DNA from: Arthrobacter sp. GMC3
Lineage (GTDB): Bacteria > Actinomycetota > Actinomycetes > Actinomycetales > Micrococcaceae
Direction: 5' to 3'
Length of the DNA: 64,000 nt
Assembly (NCBI RefSeq): GCF_002929305.1
Contig: NZ_PJIO01000005.1
Coordinates: 62,001 to 126,000, forward strand
Part shown: positions 1-9,421 of the stretch, in pieces
Position numbering within the stretch: position 1 is the stretch's first letter
How the letters are laid out: each line of letters opens with the position of its first letter
The notes under the pieces: generated by a model
Seen by the model: only the letters and a program-made list of their open reading frames with translations
Told to the model about the DNA's origin: nothing
Database searches by the model: none
Program-made: the position numbers and the translations under genes

Positions 1-1842
1 TTGGGCATTCACCTAGTTATGGCGACGCAGCGCCCCCAGGGCGCCCTCAATGCGGACATCCGGGCCAACGTCACCAGTTCTGTATGCCTACGCGTGCAAA
101 CGAGCTTTGACTCCCAAGACGTCATTGGTTCAGGCGTGGCAGCGGAGATCAGTGTGGACACCCCCGGCCGGGCCTTCATTCGCCGGGCCGGAACTCCGCC
201 CGTTGAGTTTCAATGCGGCACTCTACGTATGCCAAATTCAAACCCGGCCGAGGAACCCACCTTGGAACTGACCACCGTGGTTCTCGCCACCCAAGATGGA
301 ACGGCCCTGGCGCCGCGAGAGCATCCGGATCAACAGACTTCGGGCCGGCAGATAGAAAGCAGTGATGTGGCCTCAGTGGCCGCCATGCTGACAGATGCCT
401 GGCACAAGCTCGCAGGCCAGGATGCGGTAGTCTCCGTGGCACCACCTATCGTTGCCGCGGAACTCCCTCCTGACCTGGACAGCAAAGGGACAGACTTCGC
501 ACTTGAGAGAATCGATCGCGAATCCATCTATATCGGGCTGGTGGATGTGCCTGAACGCCAATCGTTGGTGCCGCTCCTGTGGCGGCCGGAACAGCACTCG
601 CATATGGCACTTATTGGCAGACCCTCCGCCACCTCACCCGTTGTGGGTCTCTTGACGGAACAATTGTTCGCGGCAAATTCCCTGCGGGACGAAGATCGGC
701 AGCGTTTCCTTTACCTACTGGACGGCGATGGATCACTTGAGTCTTGGTCCTCTCATCCGCAAGTGGGCGGCTATGCAGCTCCGCACCACTTGCGCACAGC
801 TGTCCGGCTGCTCTCCCGACTCACAGAGGTTGCCAGTTCCACGACATCCGATCTGGTGCTGTGCATCAGTGATTGGGGCCGTTGGGTGGGATCGCTTCGT
901 CCTAGTCCTTGGCCATGGGCCGAAGACGCTCTTGCGGCGTTGCTCCGCCAAGGCCCGGTGACGGTTGCCATTGGCGGCGAGAGGGAATTACTCAACGCTT
1001 CATTTATGGCGGCAATCCCGAATCGGATCTTCCTGCCGCACGGGTCAAGTGCCGAATCAAGATTGCTGTGGCCCAAGATGCCACGATTCACCACGAGCCC
1101 CGGAAGAGCTGTCATCTTTGGCCCCGTCAACGCCACGGCCGCCCACGGTCCGGCAGATTCAGCCCATATCGCGCAACTTGCCCGCCTCGATCCTTCCAGT
1201 CCAGGCAATAGGCCACACGGTCGGTCAGCGTCGCCGAAGTCAGCGCCACTTCCCCTGATGATCGCTGACCTGTCGGATAATCTCTCGTTGGCTGATGCCA
1301 GGGTAGCGGTGACCACCGTTGGCGTCAAGGACACCGCTGGAGAACGGCGTCGAGAAGCCGCTTCCATTGTTGTCGGCCTGGGCGGCGATGGCTCAACGCC
1401 TATTTCCGTCGAATTCACGGCAGGAATGGTGTTGCCCGTCCTAGGCGGCCCCGGATCTGGAAAATCCACCTTTATCGAAGCCGTCAAGGCACTTAACAGC
1501 CTTCCCTTAGGCGGCAAAACAGTTGGGAGTGGCGGCCCCAACGCAATTCTCTGGGTTGACGATCCAGCGACCCTGTCCACTGCACAGCAGTGGGAGCTCA
1601 CCCAGGCGTTGACGGAAGGAAAATCGCTGGTCATTGCCCTGCCCAATCATCTGCCGTCTCTGGCACGATTCCCTATGGAATGGGGCCTGCGCAACGCCGA
1701 ACAGGGGGTTGTGCTTCGCCCGAGTAGGGCACAGGACGGGGAGTTGTTCGGGGCGCGCCTTGACACTGACGGTTCGGAACCGCCTGGGCGTGCAGTACTA
1801 CTGGAGCGTGGCCGCTGCGTATGGTTCCAGTTTCCTCATTAG
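1..1842 (+). CDS. FtsK/SpoIIIE-type (EccC/EssC-like) ATPase, 5' end outside window
   Basis: The gene is cut by the window edge; only its C-terminal 613 residues are visible, and the TTG at base 1 need not be the true start. Residues 5-12 (LVMATQRP) are the conserved late motif of FtsK/SpoIIIE motor domains, so one motor domain ends near residue 75. A second domain (about 170-395) has a degenerate P-loop region (LIGRPSATSP at about 204-213). A third domain keeps a good Walker A, GGPGSGKST at 482-490, and a Walker B-like ILWVDD at 516-521. A row of ATPase domains with degenerate later ones resembles type VII secretion EccC/EssC ATPases more than the DNA translocase FtsK. No Esx-like genes are visible downstream, so the substrate is unknown. 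The stop codon overlaps the end of the convergent membrane-protein gene. Confidence 0.8.
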   Translation: MGIHLVMATQRPQGALNADIRANVTSSVCLRVQTSFDSQDVIGSGVAAEISVDTPGRAFIRRAGTPPVEFQCGTLRMPNSNPAEEPTLELTTVVLATQDGTALAPREHPDQQTSGRQIESSDVASVAAMLTDAWHKLAGQDAVVSVAPPIVAAELPPDLDSKGTDFALERIDRESIYIGLVDVPERQSLVPLLWRPEQHSHMALIGRPSATSPVVGLLTEQLFAANSLRDEDRQRFLYLLDGDGSLESWSSHPQVGGYAAPHHLRTAVRLLSRLTEVASSTTSDLVLCISDWGRWVGSLRPSPWPWAEDALAALLRQGPVTVAIGGERELLNASFMAAIPNRIFLPHGSSAESRLLWPKMPRFTTSPGRAVIFGPVNATAAHGPADSAHIAQLARLDPSSPGNRPHGRSASPKSAPLPLMIADLSDNLSLADARVAVTTVGVKDTAGERRREAASIVVGLGGDGSTPISVEFTAGMVLPVLGGPGSGKSTFIEAVKALNSLPLGGKTVGSGGPNAILWVDDPATLSTAQQWELTQALTEGKSLVIALPNHLPSLARFPMEWGLRNAEQGVVLRPSRAQDGELFGARLDTDGSEPPGRAVLLERGRCVWFQFPH

Positions 1843-2318
1843 AGGACGGGGTGATCGCCGCCGGCCCTCAAGGAGAACGCCACGACTTTGGGCGTAAACA
1901 AGTAGTAGGCGGCAGCCAATGCCGGAATCAGAAGGACCAGGCCAGTCAATGTGGCCCCGCTCAACAAAGCTGGCATCGCTATCGCTACCATCAGCAATTG
2001 CCACACAAAGGCCGCAGATCGGGTCCACCGGAACCCCTTGAAGGCGTTGAAAGCCACGGCGGCCAATCCGACGGCCAAGGCGAAAACCAGCACGATCAGG
2101 AACACGGCACTGGCCACAGAATGTGGGGTCTGCGTGAATGCGCCAACCGTCAGCCCGATGCCAGCGGCGGCCAGCCCGAGGGCCTCGAGCCCAAGCACTG
2201 CGGCAATGACAAAGACCCCCAGGGGGCGGGTCGGGCGCTGTACCGACGTATGCGGGTGCTCGGCGTCGTTTGGTTGCGGTTCCGGCCGTCCCAGCGGGTT
2301 ATTTGAAGGTCTTGACAC
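1839..2318 (-). CDS. small integral membrane protein of unknown function
   Basis: This 159-residue protein has a polar, proline-rich N-terminus (about 35 residues) followed by four hydrophobic stretches: about 33-59, 67-90, 100-120 and 122-142. The topology fits a four-helix membrane protein, and no catalytic motif is visible. I do not recognise a named family, although small four-helix proteins of this kind are common in Micrococcaceae. The gene is convergent with the FtsK-like gene and the two stop codons overlap by three bases. Upstream it is divergent from whiB1. The function is unknown. Confidence 0.7.
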   Translation of the reverse strand: MSRPSNNPLGRPEPQPNDAEHPHTSVQRPTRPLGVFVIAAVLGLEALGLAAAGIGLTVGAFTQTPHSVASAVFLIVLVFALAVGLAAVAFNAFKGFRWTRSAAFVWQLLMVAIAMPALLSGATLTGLVLLIPALAAAYYLFTPKVVAFSLRAGGDHPVL

Positions 2319-2371
2319 AAGTGCACCTTACCCGAGATAGTCAGGGAACGCCCCATGCACACCAAAGTTGC

Positions 2372-2389
2372 TGTGACGTATCGCTCACG
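2372..2389. promoter_or_regulatory. possible CRP-like half-site pair upstream of whiB1
   Basis: TGTGA at 2372-2376 and TCACG at 2385-2389 form an imperfect inverted pair with an 8-bp spacer; the classical CRP spacer is 6 bp. In Mycobacterium tuberculosis whiB1 is known to be controlled by the CRP protein Rv3676. That makes the site worth noting, but the match is weak. Confidence 0.2.
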
Positions 2390-2462
2390 CCCTATGACGA
2401 ACTAATGCACCGAAACCCCTTGTTTACAAAGAGTTAACATGACACGCTTAACTCAATGACCT

Positions 2463-2488
2463 AAAGGGGCCTACAAGGCCCTTTTCTT
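2463..2488 (+). promoter_or_regulatory. terminator-like hairpin in the whiB1 leader
   Basis: AAAGGGGCC, a TACAA loop and GGCCCTTTT form a 9-bp stem with one G-T pair, followed by TTTTCTT. It lies about 65 bp before the whiB1 start. If transcription begins upstream of it, it would act as an intrinsic terminator or attenuator. It could instead end an upstream transcript. Confidence 0.5.
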
Positions 2489-2551
2489 ATGTGGCCAAAC
2501 GTGAAATTTTTCACAAGCAGCCTCCCGTTTAATAAGGAGTGAGTGATCAGC

Positions 2552-2800
2552 ATGGACTGGCGTAGTCGCGCAGCCTGCCTCGACAAAGACCCGGAATTGT
2601 TTTTCCCCGTGGGAAACACCGGACCGGCTTTGTTGCAGATCGAGGAAGCAAAGAGCGTGTGCCGTCGTTGCCCAGTCATCGACACCTGCTTGAAGTGGGC
2701 CATCGAGTCTGGCCAGGACGCTGGAGTTTGGGGCGGCTTGAGTGAAGACGAGCGTCGCGCCATGAAGCGCCGCGCAGCTCGCGCCCGCCGCGCCAGCTAG
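2552..2800 (+). CDS. whiB1: WhiB1-type [4Fe-4S] transcriptional regulator
   Basis: This 82-residue Wbl protein has the four cluster-binding cysteines (Cys8, then the CxxC of SVCRRCP, then DTCLKW), the GVWGG turn, and a basic C-terminal tail for DNA contact. The start MDWR and the stretch DPELFFPVGN match mycobacterial WhiB1, a nitric-oxide-sensitive regulator that works with the primary sigma factor. A GTG three codons upstream (2543) sits only 3 nt after AAGGAG, whereas this ATG is 12 nt after it; homology favours the ATG. A pdtaS-type kinase gene follows in convergent orientation, as in the Rv3219/Rv3220c pair. A strong terminator separates the two. Confidence 0.93.
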   Translation: MDWRSRAACLDKDPELFFPVGNTGPALLQIEEAKSVCRRCPVIDTCLKWAIESGQDAGVWGGLSEDERRAMKRRAARARRAS

Positions 2801-2819
2801 CCGCACACATCACTTACAA

Positions 2820-2907
2820 CTAAGTGGCAGTGACTACCGAAACGACTTGCTTCACGCAGGTCAAACCGGTAGCCACTGCCACTTAGCTGTTTAACGTCCC
2901 TTTTTTT
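2820..2907. terminator. 20-bp stem terminator between whiB1 and pdtaS
   Basis: The arms at 2820-2839 and 2867-2886 are complementary over 20 bp with one G-T pair, and a run of seven T follows at 2901-2907. It lies between convergent genes and probably stops whiB1 transcription; the symmetric stem could also stop pdtaS. Confidence 0.85.
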
Positions 2908-2920
2908 GGCGCCCGTTTGC

Positions 2921-4396
2921 TTAGTGCCGGCGGATGAGGGCCATGTCCAGTTTCACCACGGTGCCGCCGCCTTCGCGTGGCGTCCACTCGATGGTGCCGC
3001 CAAGCTCGCTGGTGACAAGCGTGCGCACAATTTGCAGGCCCAGCCCTTCGGCAATATTTCCCGATGGCAGCCCCACTCCGTCGTCGGCGATCGTCACCAC
3101 CAAGGCGTCGTCACCGGCGTCATTCTTGTAGCGTTTGGCAGTCAACCATACGGTGCCTTCACGGTCCTGCAGCCCGTGTTCGACGGCGTTGGTCACCAAT
3201 TCGTTAATCACCAGGGCCAGCGGCGTTGCGAAATCGCTGGGCAATTCGCCAAAGACGCCCTCCCGCTCGGTGCTCACCTTTTGCGAAGGGGAAGCGACCT
3301 CTGCGGAGAGCCGGAACTGGCGGTCAATGAGTTCGTCAAAGTCAACGCTTTGGGCCAGACCCTGTGACAGGGTCTCATGCACCAGCGCAATAGTGGAGAC
3401 GCGGCGCATGGCCTGTTCAAGACCTTGCTTGCCCTCTTCGCTGTGCATGCGCCGGGACTGCATACGCAACAAGGCCGCCACCGTCTGCAGGTTGTTCTTC
3501 ACCCGGTGATGAATCTCCCGGATGGTGGCATCCTTGGTGACAAGTTCCTGCTCACGGCGGCGCAGTTCGGAGACGTCGCGACACAGCACCAGGGCGCCAA
3601 AGCGTTCGGTGGCATCCCGCAGGGGAATGGCCCGCAGCGAGAGGCTGACACCGCGGGACTCGATCTCCGTCCGCCACGGCATGCGCCCAGTCACCACCAA
3701 CGGCAGCGTCTCATCCACCATTCGCCTGTCCTTCAACAAGCCTGTGGTGACCTCCGCCAAAGACCGGCCTTCCAAGGCCTCCCCGTCACCGAGACGGCGG
3801 AAGGCCGAGACACCGTTGGGGCTGGCGTACTGAACAATGCCGTCCACATCCAGCCGGAGAACACCGTCCCCCACACGCGGGGCTCCTCTACGTGACCCTG
3901 TGGGTGAGGCAAAGTCGGGCCACAGGCCCAACGTTCCCATCTTCAACAGGTCATAGGCACACTGGCGGTACGTCAGCTCAAGCCGGGACGGCATACGGGA
4001 GCTGGAAAGGTCCATGTGGGTGCTGATGACGGCCAACGTCCGGCCGTTGCGCACCATGGGGATCGCCTCGACCCGCATGGCCATGTCCGGGCTCCAAATG
4101 TTTGTCTCATTGGAGCGTTCAATATTCTGACTGCGCCACGCCGTGCTGACCAACGGTTCAAGCTCGGGCTGGATTGACTCGCCCACAAAATCCGTATGGA
4201 ACATCGTGTGGCTGGTGGATGGTCGCACGTGTGCCAGGGCCACGTACCCCTTCTCGGCGTCCGGAAACCACAGCACCAAGTCGGCAAAGGAAAGATCGGC
4301 AATGAGCTGCCAGTCCCCCACCAAGAGGTGCAGCCATTCGGCGTCTCCTGGCCCAAAATCAGCGCCTTCCCTGATCATGTCGGCGAAGATGGCCAC
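2921..4396 (-). CDS. pdtaS: PdtaS-type sensor histidine kinase
   Basis: This 491-residue soluble kinase has an N-terminal GAF-like sensor region (about 1-160), a PAS-like domain (about 175-280), and a HisKA_2-type phosphoacceptor box EIHHRVKNNLQ at about 294-304. A HATPase domain follows, with NELVTNAVEHG and DDGVGLPSG motifs. The HHRVKNN form is typical of kinases that signal to ANTAR-type RNA-binding response regulators (PdtaS to PdtaR). No such regulator gene is in the window. I chose GTG at 4396 because AAGGAG lies 6 nt upstream; an open frame extends to 4603 but would run into the gdh coding end. The neighbour whiB1 matches the mycobacterial order. Confidence 0.9.
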   Translation of the reverse strand: MAIFADMIREGADFGPGDAEWLHLLVGDWQLIADLSFADLVLWFPDAEKGYVALAHVRPSTSHTMFHTDFVGESIQPELEPLVSTAWRSQNIERSNETNIWSPDMAMRVEAIPMVRNGRTLAVISTHMDLSSSRMPSRLELTYRQCAYDLLKMGTLGLWPDFASPTGSRRGAPRVGDGVLRLDVDGIVQYASPNGVSAFRRLGDGEALEGRSLAEVTTGLLKDRRMVDETLPLVVTGRMPWRTEIESRGVSLSLRAIPLRDATERFGALVLCRDVSELRRREQELVTKDATIREIHHRVKNNLQTVAALLRMQSRRMHSEEGKQGLEQAMRRVSTIALVHETLSQGLAQSVDFDELIDRQFRLSAEVASPSQKVSTEREGVFGELPSDFATPLALVINELVTNAVEHGLQDREGTVWLTAKRYKNDAGDDALVVTIADDGVGLPSGNIAEGLGLQIVRTLVTSELGGTIEWTPREGGGTVVKLDMALIRRH

Positions 4397-4423
4397 GTGT
4401 GGCTCCTTAGGTGTTGGGGTGAT

Positions 4424-4454
4424 GGTGCCCGGCGACTCGAAGAAGCCGGGCACC
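4424..4454 (-). terminator. hairpin in the gdh-pdtaS gap
   Basis: GGTGCCCGGC at 4424-4433 pairs perfectly with GCCGGGCACC at 4445-4454 across an 11-nt loop. It lies 17 bp after the gdh stop and before the pdtaS ribosome site. There is no T tract on the minus strand, so it may be a weak terminator or a partial read-through point. Confidence 0.5.
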
Positions 4455-4470
4455 ACCGAAAGGTTTGTTG

Positions 4471-7400
4471 CTAGCGTCGAACAATCGAACGCAGGAGCCT
4501 CAATGCTACCGACAATGACGCCATGTCGTCTTGTTCTAGCTCGTTGACCTCGGCAAACATCTTGGTTGCCCGGGTGAGCTGCTCCTTGTTCGCCGACTCC
4601 CACCCCTCGATGCGTTCCATGGTTCCGTCACCGTGCTGTGTGCCCGCGATGACGTTGCGGGTCATATCCGCCGTGGTGGCATACAGATCATCGCGCAAGG
4701 CCGCGCGGGCCAGCGCCTGCCAGCGGTCATTGCGAGGCAGCGCCGTAATCCGCTCCAGCAGCGCATCCACCCCGTAGCGGTTGTACAGTGCGTAGTAGAC
4801 GCTCGCCACCTCGTCGACAGGTTCATCGACGTGCTCGCTGACCTTGGCAATATCCAGCAGCGGGAATGTTTCAAACAGCTCAGCCCACTGCCGTCCCAAG
4901 GCATCTGGCATGCCAAAGGACTCGGCGCGCTCATACAATGAGGCCACGCGTTTGACGTCTTCGCCTTGGAAGAACCCTTCCACTCGCTGGCCCAACGAGG
5001 ACACCACGGGCTTGAATTGGGCGATGACCTCGGCAACGGTGCGATGGCCGGTTCCCTCATTGACCAGCCACCGCACGGCACGGTCAAGAAGGCGTCGCAT
5101 GTCCAGCTGTACCGCACACCACTGCTCAGTAGAGAACGACGGCGGCAAGTCGCGAATCGCGCTCGTCATGACGTCAAAGTCATAGATCTCATGCAACGCC
5201 ACAAACGCCTTGGCGATGACCACTTCGTCGGCTGAGGACTCTTCCATGGCACGGAATGCAAACGTGATGCCGCCCAGGTTCACCATGTCGTTGGCAACCA
5301 CCGTGGCTATGATTTCCCGACGCAGCGGGTGTGTGTCAAGCTCCGCGTCAAAGCGTTCTGCCACGCGCGCCGGGAAGTACCGGCGCAGGGTTTTCTTGAA
5401 CCACGGGTCATCCGCCAGATTGCTGGCACTGAGCGCCTTGGCCAGTTCCATCTTGGCGTAGGCGGCCAGCACGGCGAGTTCCGGAGAGGTCAGTCCCTGG
5501 CCACCTTGCAGGCGTTCCTGCAATTCGGCGTTGCTGGGCAGCGCCTCAATTTCCCGGTCCAGGTCCCCATTGACTTCCAGCCAGTCCATGAACCTTTCAT
5601 AGCTCGGGCTCCACTCCACCACACGCTGACGGTCATTGAGCAGCAGAATGTTTTGGTCAATGTTGTCTTCAAGCACCAGACGCCCGATTTCATCTGTCAT
5701 CGACATCAGAAATTCGGTGCGTTCAGCCGGTTCAAGCTTGCCGGCAGCCACCATGCGGTCAACAAAGATCTTGATGTTCACCTCATGGTCGGAGCAATCC
5801 ACTCCGGCAGAGTTGTCAATGGCATCGGTATTCAAGATGACACCATGCAGCGCAGCCTCGACGCGTCCGCGCTGGGTCATGCCCAAGTTCCCGCCCTCAC
5901 CAATGACCTTCACACGCAGATCCCGCCCGTCAACGCGGATACCGTCATTGGCCTTGTCACCGGCGTCGGCATGGCTTTCGGTGCTCGCCTTGATGTAGGT
6001 CCCGATGCCTCCGTTGTACAACAGATCGGTGGGTGCCAGCAGGACGGCCCGCAACAGTTCCGGCGGGCTCATTCTCACCGTGCCCTCGGGCAGGCCAAGG
6101 ACCACACGCACCTGCTCGGAGATCGGGATCGACTTGAGCGTGCGCGAATACACGCCGCCGCCGGCACTGATCAGATCCGTGTTGTAGTCCTGCCATGACG
6201 ACCGGGGAAGGTCGTACAGTCGCTGGCGTTCGTCAAAGGCGACACCCGGCTGCGGATTCGGGTCAAGGAAGATGTCGCGGTGATCGAACGCTGCCACCAG
6301 CGCAACATGCCGCGTCCGCAAAAGCCCGTTACCGAAGACGTCGCCTGACATGTCCCCCACACCAACGGCGGTGAACTCTTCCGTCTGGGTGTCGACGTCG
6401 AACTCGCTAAAGTGCCGCTTGACGGATTCCCAGGCGCCACGGGCCGTGATACCCATGGCCTTGTGATCGTAGCCAACCGAGCCTCCGGAGGCGAAGGCAT
6501 CACCCAGCCAGAAGCCGTACTCGGCCGAGATGGCGTTGGCGGTATCGGAGAACGACGCGGTCCCCTTGTCGGCAGCAACCACAAGGTAGGTGTCATCGGT
6601 GTCGTGGCGCACCACATTCTCTGGCGGCACAACCACCTGACCGGCATCGGTGGTCACCAGATTGTCGGTAACATCGAGCAGTCCGCGGATGAACGTCTTG
6701 TAGCTTTCCTTGCCCTCCGTCATCCATGCGCCGCGGTCGAGCGCCGGATTGGGCAACTGCTTGGCGAAGAAACCACCCTTGGCGCCGGTGGGCACGATGA
6801 CAGCGTTCTTGACTGTTTGTGCCTTCACCAGGCCCAAAACTTCGGTGCGGAAGTCCTCCCGCCGGTCGGACCAGCGCAGCCCGCCGCGGGCCACCTTGCC
6901 AAAGCGCAGGTGCACACCTTCGACGCGCGGGGAGTAAACCCAGATCTCGTACATGGGGCGAGGGAACGGCAAACCGTTGATCGCGGACGGATCCAGTTTC
7001 AGGCTGAGGTAGTCCCGGCCCCGGTAGTAATTGGTCCGCAAGGTGGCGTCAACCAAGTTGGCGATGGTACGCAAAACCCTGTCGGCGTCCAAGGTGGGGA
7101 CACCCTCAAGCGCCGCGTTCAGGCGCGCCCGGACCTCCTCTACCCTGGCCGCACGGGTGGCGTCATCACCTCGAGGATCGAAGCGTGCCTCAAAGAGTTC
7201 AATCAAGGTGCGGGTGACAGTGACGTTGTGCAGGAGAGTATCGGCGATGAACCCAAAGGAGTTGGTATTCCCCATTTGGCGCAGGTACTTGGCGTAGGCA
7301 CGCAGGATAATGATCTGGCGCCAGTCCATGCCCTCGGTCAGTACCAGCCGGTCAAAGAGGTCCGATTCGCTGGCTCCGGTGTTGGCGGCCCCAAAGGCGT

Positions 7401-9351
7401 CACGCAGCAGCGATGCAGTCGCCAGGGGGTCCACCCCGGCCGGGTATTTCAGGCCAAGGTCGTATAGGAAGAAATCTCGTTTATCCGCCGTGCCAATCTC
7501 AAACGGGCGTTCGTCAATGACTTCGATGCCCAGATTGTGGAAGTACGGCAGGATCTTGCTCAGGCTCTGGGGGTGCGCCATGTAGAGCTTGACGCGGGCG
7601 TCTTCTTGCAGCAGGTCTCCGGCACCGGTGGGCAGGTAGACGTGCATGCCCGGCGCGCATTTATCGGCACTGAGCCCGGCACCAAGTACCTGCTTGTAGC
7701 TGGTGTCAAAGTCCTCGAAGCGTTTGATGTCTTCCAGCGCGTCTTCTACCTCAAAGTCCACGCGGTAGCTGTTGGGGAATGCTTCGGACCACTTCTCGCC
7801 AAGACGTTCGGCGATTTCCAGCGGGGCGGACTCGCGCAGTACCTCGGAGATGCCTTCGGGCCAAGACCTGGCGGCCATGACAAGACGTTGCTCAAGGTCC
7901 GCGGTTTTAAGGTCCGCAGGCACAAAATAGTCCTTGGGCAGGCGGATGCGGAAGAACAGGCGGGCCAGTACGGACTCGCTCATCCTGGCTTCAAAGTCGA
8001 TGGAAACAGCGTTGAAGGTGCGGGTGAGTTCGTCCTCAATGCGGCGGCGTACTGCTGTGGTGTAGCGGTCACGGGGGATGTAGATCAAAGCGGACATGAA
8101 GCGACCGTAGATGTCAGGGCGCAGGAAGAGCCGTGTCCTGCGGCGTTCGGCCAGCCGCAGAATCCCGTCGGCCGTTTCGATCAGATCCTCTGTTTCCATT
8201 TGGAACAGCTCGTCACGCGGGTACGTTTCAAGGACGGCGAACAAGTCCTTACCCGAGTGCGAGTTTGGCGGGAAGCCAAAGTGGCGCAGCACGGCGTCGA
8301 CCTTTTCGCGCACCACGGGAATGTTGCGTACCGAACCGGTGTACACGGCGGAGGAGAACAGACCGATGAAACGCTGTTCGCCATTGACGTTGCCCTGGGA
8401 GTCGAAGGACTTGATACCGATGTAGTCAAGGTACGCGGCCCTGTGCACGGTTGACCGGGAATTGGCCTTGGTGATGACCAGGACCCGCTTCTCGCGGGCC
8501 TTACGCTGGCCTGTCGTCGTCAGGTGCTGGATGGTCGGGTGGCTGGAACCATCACGCAACAGGCCAAGGCCGCTGCCTTCACGGTTGACCAGTACATCTT
8601 CGCCGTCCTTCTTAAGTAGGTCGTACTCGCGGTACCCCAGGAAAGTGAAGTTGTCCGCGTCCATCCAATGCAGCAAGTCTTCTGCCTCACGAATGTCCGT
8701 CAGCGACTCCCCTGCAAGCTGGGTGGCCAGGACTTCGGCGCGACTGAGGGCTTTCTCTCGCATCGCAGGCCAGTCCTCCACGGCGGCTCGAACGTTTTCC
8801 AGAACCTTGGTCAGCCCGGACACAAGCGCCTGCTTTTCGGCGTCGTCGGCCTTTTCAATTTCTACGGCGATCCAGGACTCAAGATGGGATGAGTTGTCAC
8901 CTGCCGCGATCAAGTGCGCGATGCTTGGCATGGTGGAGGTGTCCCCGCTGGCCACGCCGGCGTGGGAGGGAACCTTATTGATGCCCGTCAGGGTGTGGGA
9001 CTTTCTGTCCCGGGAGACCACGAACATGGGGTGTGTGACCAGCCGGATGGCCAAGTTTTGGTGGACTAGCTCCGCACTGACCGAATCGACCAGAAACGGC
9101 ATGTCATCGGTGACGATGTACACGACGCTGGCATCGCGTTCGTCAAGCACGTCGACCTTGATGGTGCCCGGCGCCCGGTCCATGGCAACCCTCTTGTGGG
9201 CCAGTGCCCGCGCGTTGAGGATGGCCGGAGCGTAGGCAGCGGCATCTTCTTGCGCCAGATGGACGTAGTAGTCGGCAATGAGCGCCAAGTCACCAGCGCT
9301 CAACTGTTCGGGGACTTGCACAGAATCGGTCGTGGATGAGCTAGACGACAT
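4471..9351 (-). CDS. gdh: NAD-specific glutamate dehydrogenase (large, GDH2/180-kDa class)
   Basis: This 1626-residue enzyme oxidises L-glutamate to 2-oxoglutarate and ammonia with NAD+. Its length fits the large actinobacterial class (about 1600 residues in mycobacteria). The N-terminal half carries ACT-like regulatory regions (for example VDVLDERDASVVYIVTDDM). The catalytic dehydrogenase core includes GGLRWSDRREDFRTEVLGL and NAVIVPTGAKGGFFAKQ, with the substrate-binding lysine, and the Rossmann part includes VGDMSGDVFGNGLL. I chose the ATG at 9351, where the protein starts MSSSSSTTDS; the frame is open further upstream but crosses a terminator hairpin. In mycobacteria this class is inhibited by GarA; no garA homologue is in the window. 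Confidence 0.95.
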   Translation of the reverse strand: MSSSSSTTDSVQVPEQLSAGDLALIADYYVHLAQEDAAAYAPAILNARALAHKRVAMDRAPGTIKVDVLDERDASVVYIVTDDMPFLVDSVSAELVHQNLAIRLVTHPMFVVSRDRKSHTLTGINKVPSHAGVASGDTSTMPSIAHLIAAGDNSSHLESWIAVEIEKADDAEKQALVSGLTKVLENVRAAVEDWPAMREKALSRAEVLATQLAGESLTDIREAEDLLHWMDADNFTFLGYREYDLLKKDGEDVLVNREGSGLGLLRDGSSHPTIQHLTTTGQRKAREKRVLVITKANSRSTVHRAAYLDYIGIKSFDSQGNVNGEQRFIGLFSSAVYTGSVRNIPVVREKVDAVLRHFGFPPNSHSGKDLFAVLETYPRDELFQMETEDLIETADGILRLAERRRTRLFLRPDIYGRFMSALIYIPRDRYTTAVRRRIEDELTRTFNAVSIDFEARMSESVLARLFFRIRLPKDYFVPADLKTADLEQRLVMAARSWPEGISEVLRESAPLEIAERLGEKWSEAFPNSYRVDFEVEDALEDIKRFEDFDTSYKQVLGAGLSADKCAPGMHVYLPTGAGDLLQEDARVKLYMAHPQSLSKILPYFHNLGIEVIDERPFEIGTADKRDFFLYDLGLKYPAGVDPLATASLLRDAFGAANTGASESDLFDRLVLTEGMDWRQIIILRAYAKYLRQMGNTNSFGFIADTLLHNVTVTRTLIELFEARFDPRGDDATRAARVEEVRARLNAALEGVPTLDADRVLRTIANLVDATLRTNYYRGRDYLSLKLDPSAINGLPFPRPMYEIWVYSPRVEGVHLRFGKVARGGLRWSDRREDFRTEVLGLVKAQTVKNAVIVPTGAKGGFFAKQLPNPALDRGAWMTEGKESYKTFIRGLLDVTDNLVTTDAGQVVVPPENVVRHDTDDTYLVVAADKGTASFSDTANAISAEYGFWLGDAFASGGSVGYDHKAMGITARGAWESVKRHFSEFDVDTQTEEFTAVGVGDMSGDVFGNGLLRTRHVALVAAFDHRDIFLDPNPQPGVAFDERQRLYDLPRSSWQDYNTDLISAGGGVYSRTLKSIPISEQVRVVLGLPEGTVRMSPPELLRAVLLAPTDLLYNGGIGTYIKASTESHADAGDKANDGIRVDGRDLRVKVIGEGGNLGMTQRGRVEAALHGVILNTDAIDNSAGVDCSDHEVNIKIFVDRMVAAGKLEPAERTEFLMSMTDEIGRLVLEDNIDQNILLLNDRQRVVEWSPSYERFMDWLEVNGDLDREIEALPSNAELQERLQGGQGLTSPELAVLAAYAKMELAKALSASNLADDPWFKKTLRRYFPARVAERFDAELDTHPLRREIIATVVANDMVNLGGITFAFRAMEESSADEVVIAKAFVALHEIYDFDVMTSAIRDLPPSFSTEQWCAVQLDMRRLLDRAVRWLVNEGTGHRTVAEVIAQFKPVVSSLGQRVEGFFQGEDVKRVASLYERAESFGMPDALGRQWAELFETFPLLDIAKVSEHVDEPVDEVASVYYALYNRYGVDALLERITALPRNDRWQALARAALRDDLYATTADMTRNVIAGTQHGDGTMERIEGWESANKEQLTRATKMFAEVNELEQDDMASLSVALRLLRSIVRR

Positions 9352-9375
9352 AAAACAAACGCCTCCGTCAAAGAG

Positions 9376-9403
9376 TAAAGGACCGCCTCTTTGCGGTCCT
9401 TTA
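9376..9403. terminator. bidirectional-looking terminator between the cpaE-like gene and gdh
   Basis: TAAAGGACCGC at 9376-9386 and GCGGTCCTTTA at 9393-9403 form an 11-bp perfect stem with a 6-nt loop and T/A-rich ends. It lies after the cpaE-like gene and before gdh on the minus strand, so gdh probably has its own promoter in the short remaining gap or reads through. Confidence 0.8.
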
Positions 9404-9421
9404 CCGAGCCTAGCCCGGATT

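Noticed and set aside
771-1646. Long minus-strand open frame opposite the FtsK-like gene
   Set aside because: It is a shadow of the coding strand: GC-rich third positions in the opposite frame create long open frames, and the product has no family features.
4397-4603. Upstream extension of the pdtaS frame into the end of gdh
   Set aside because: It would overlap 130 bp of gdh coding sequence and the hairpin; a GTG with AAGGAG at the right distance lies at 4396.
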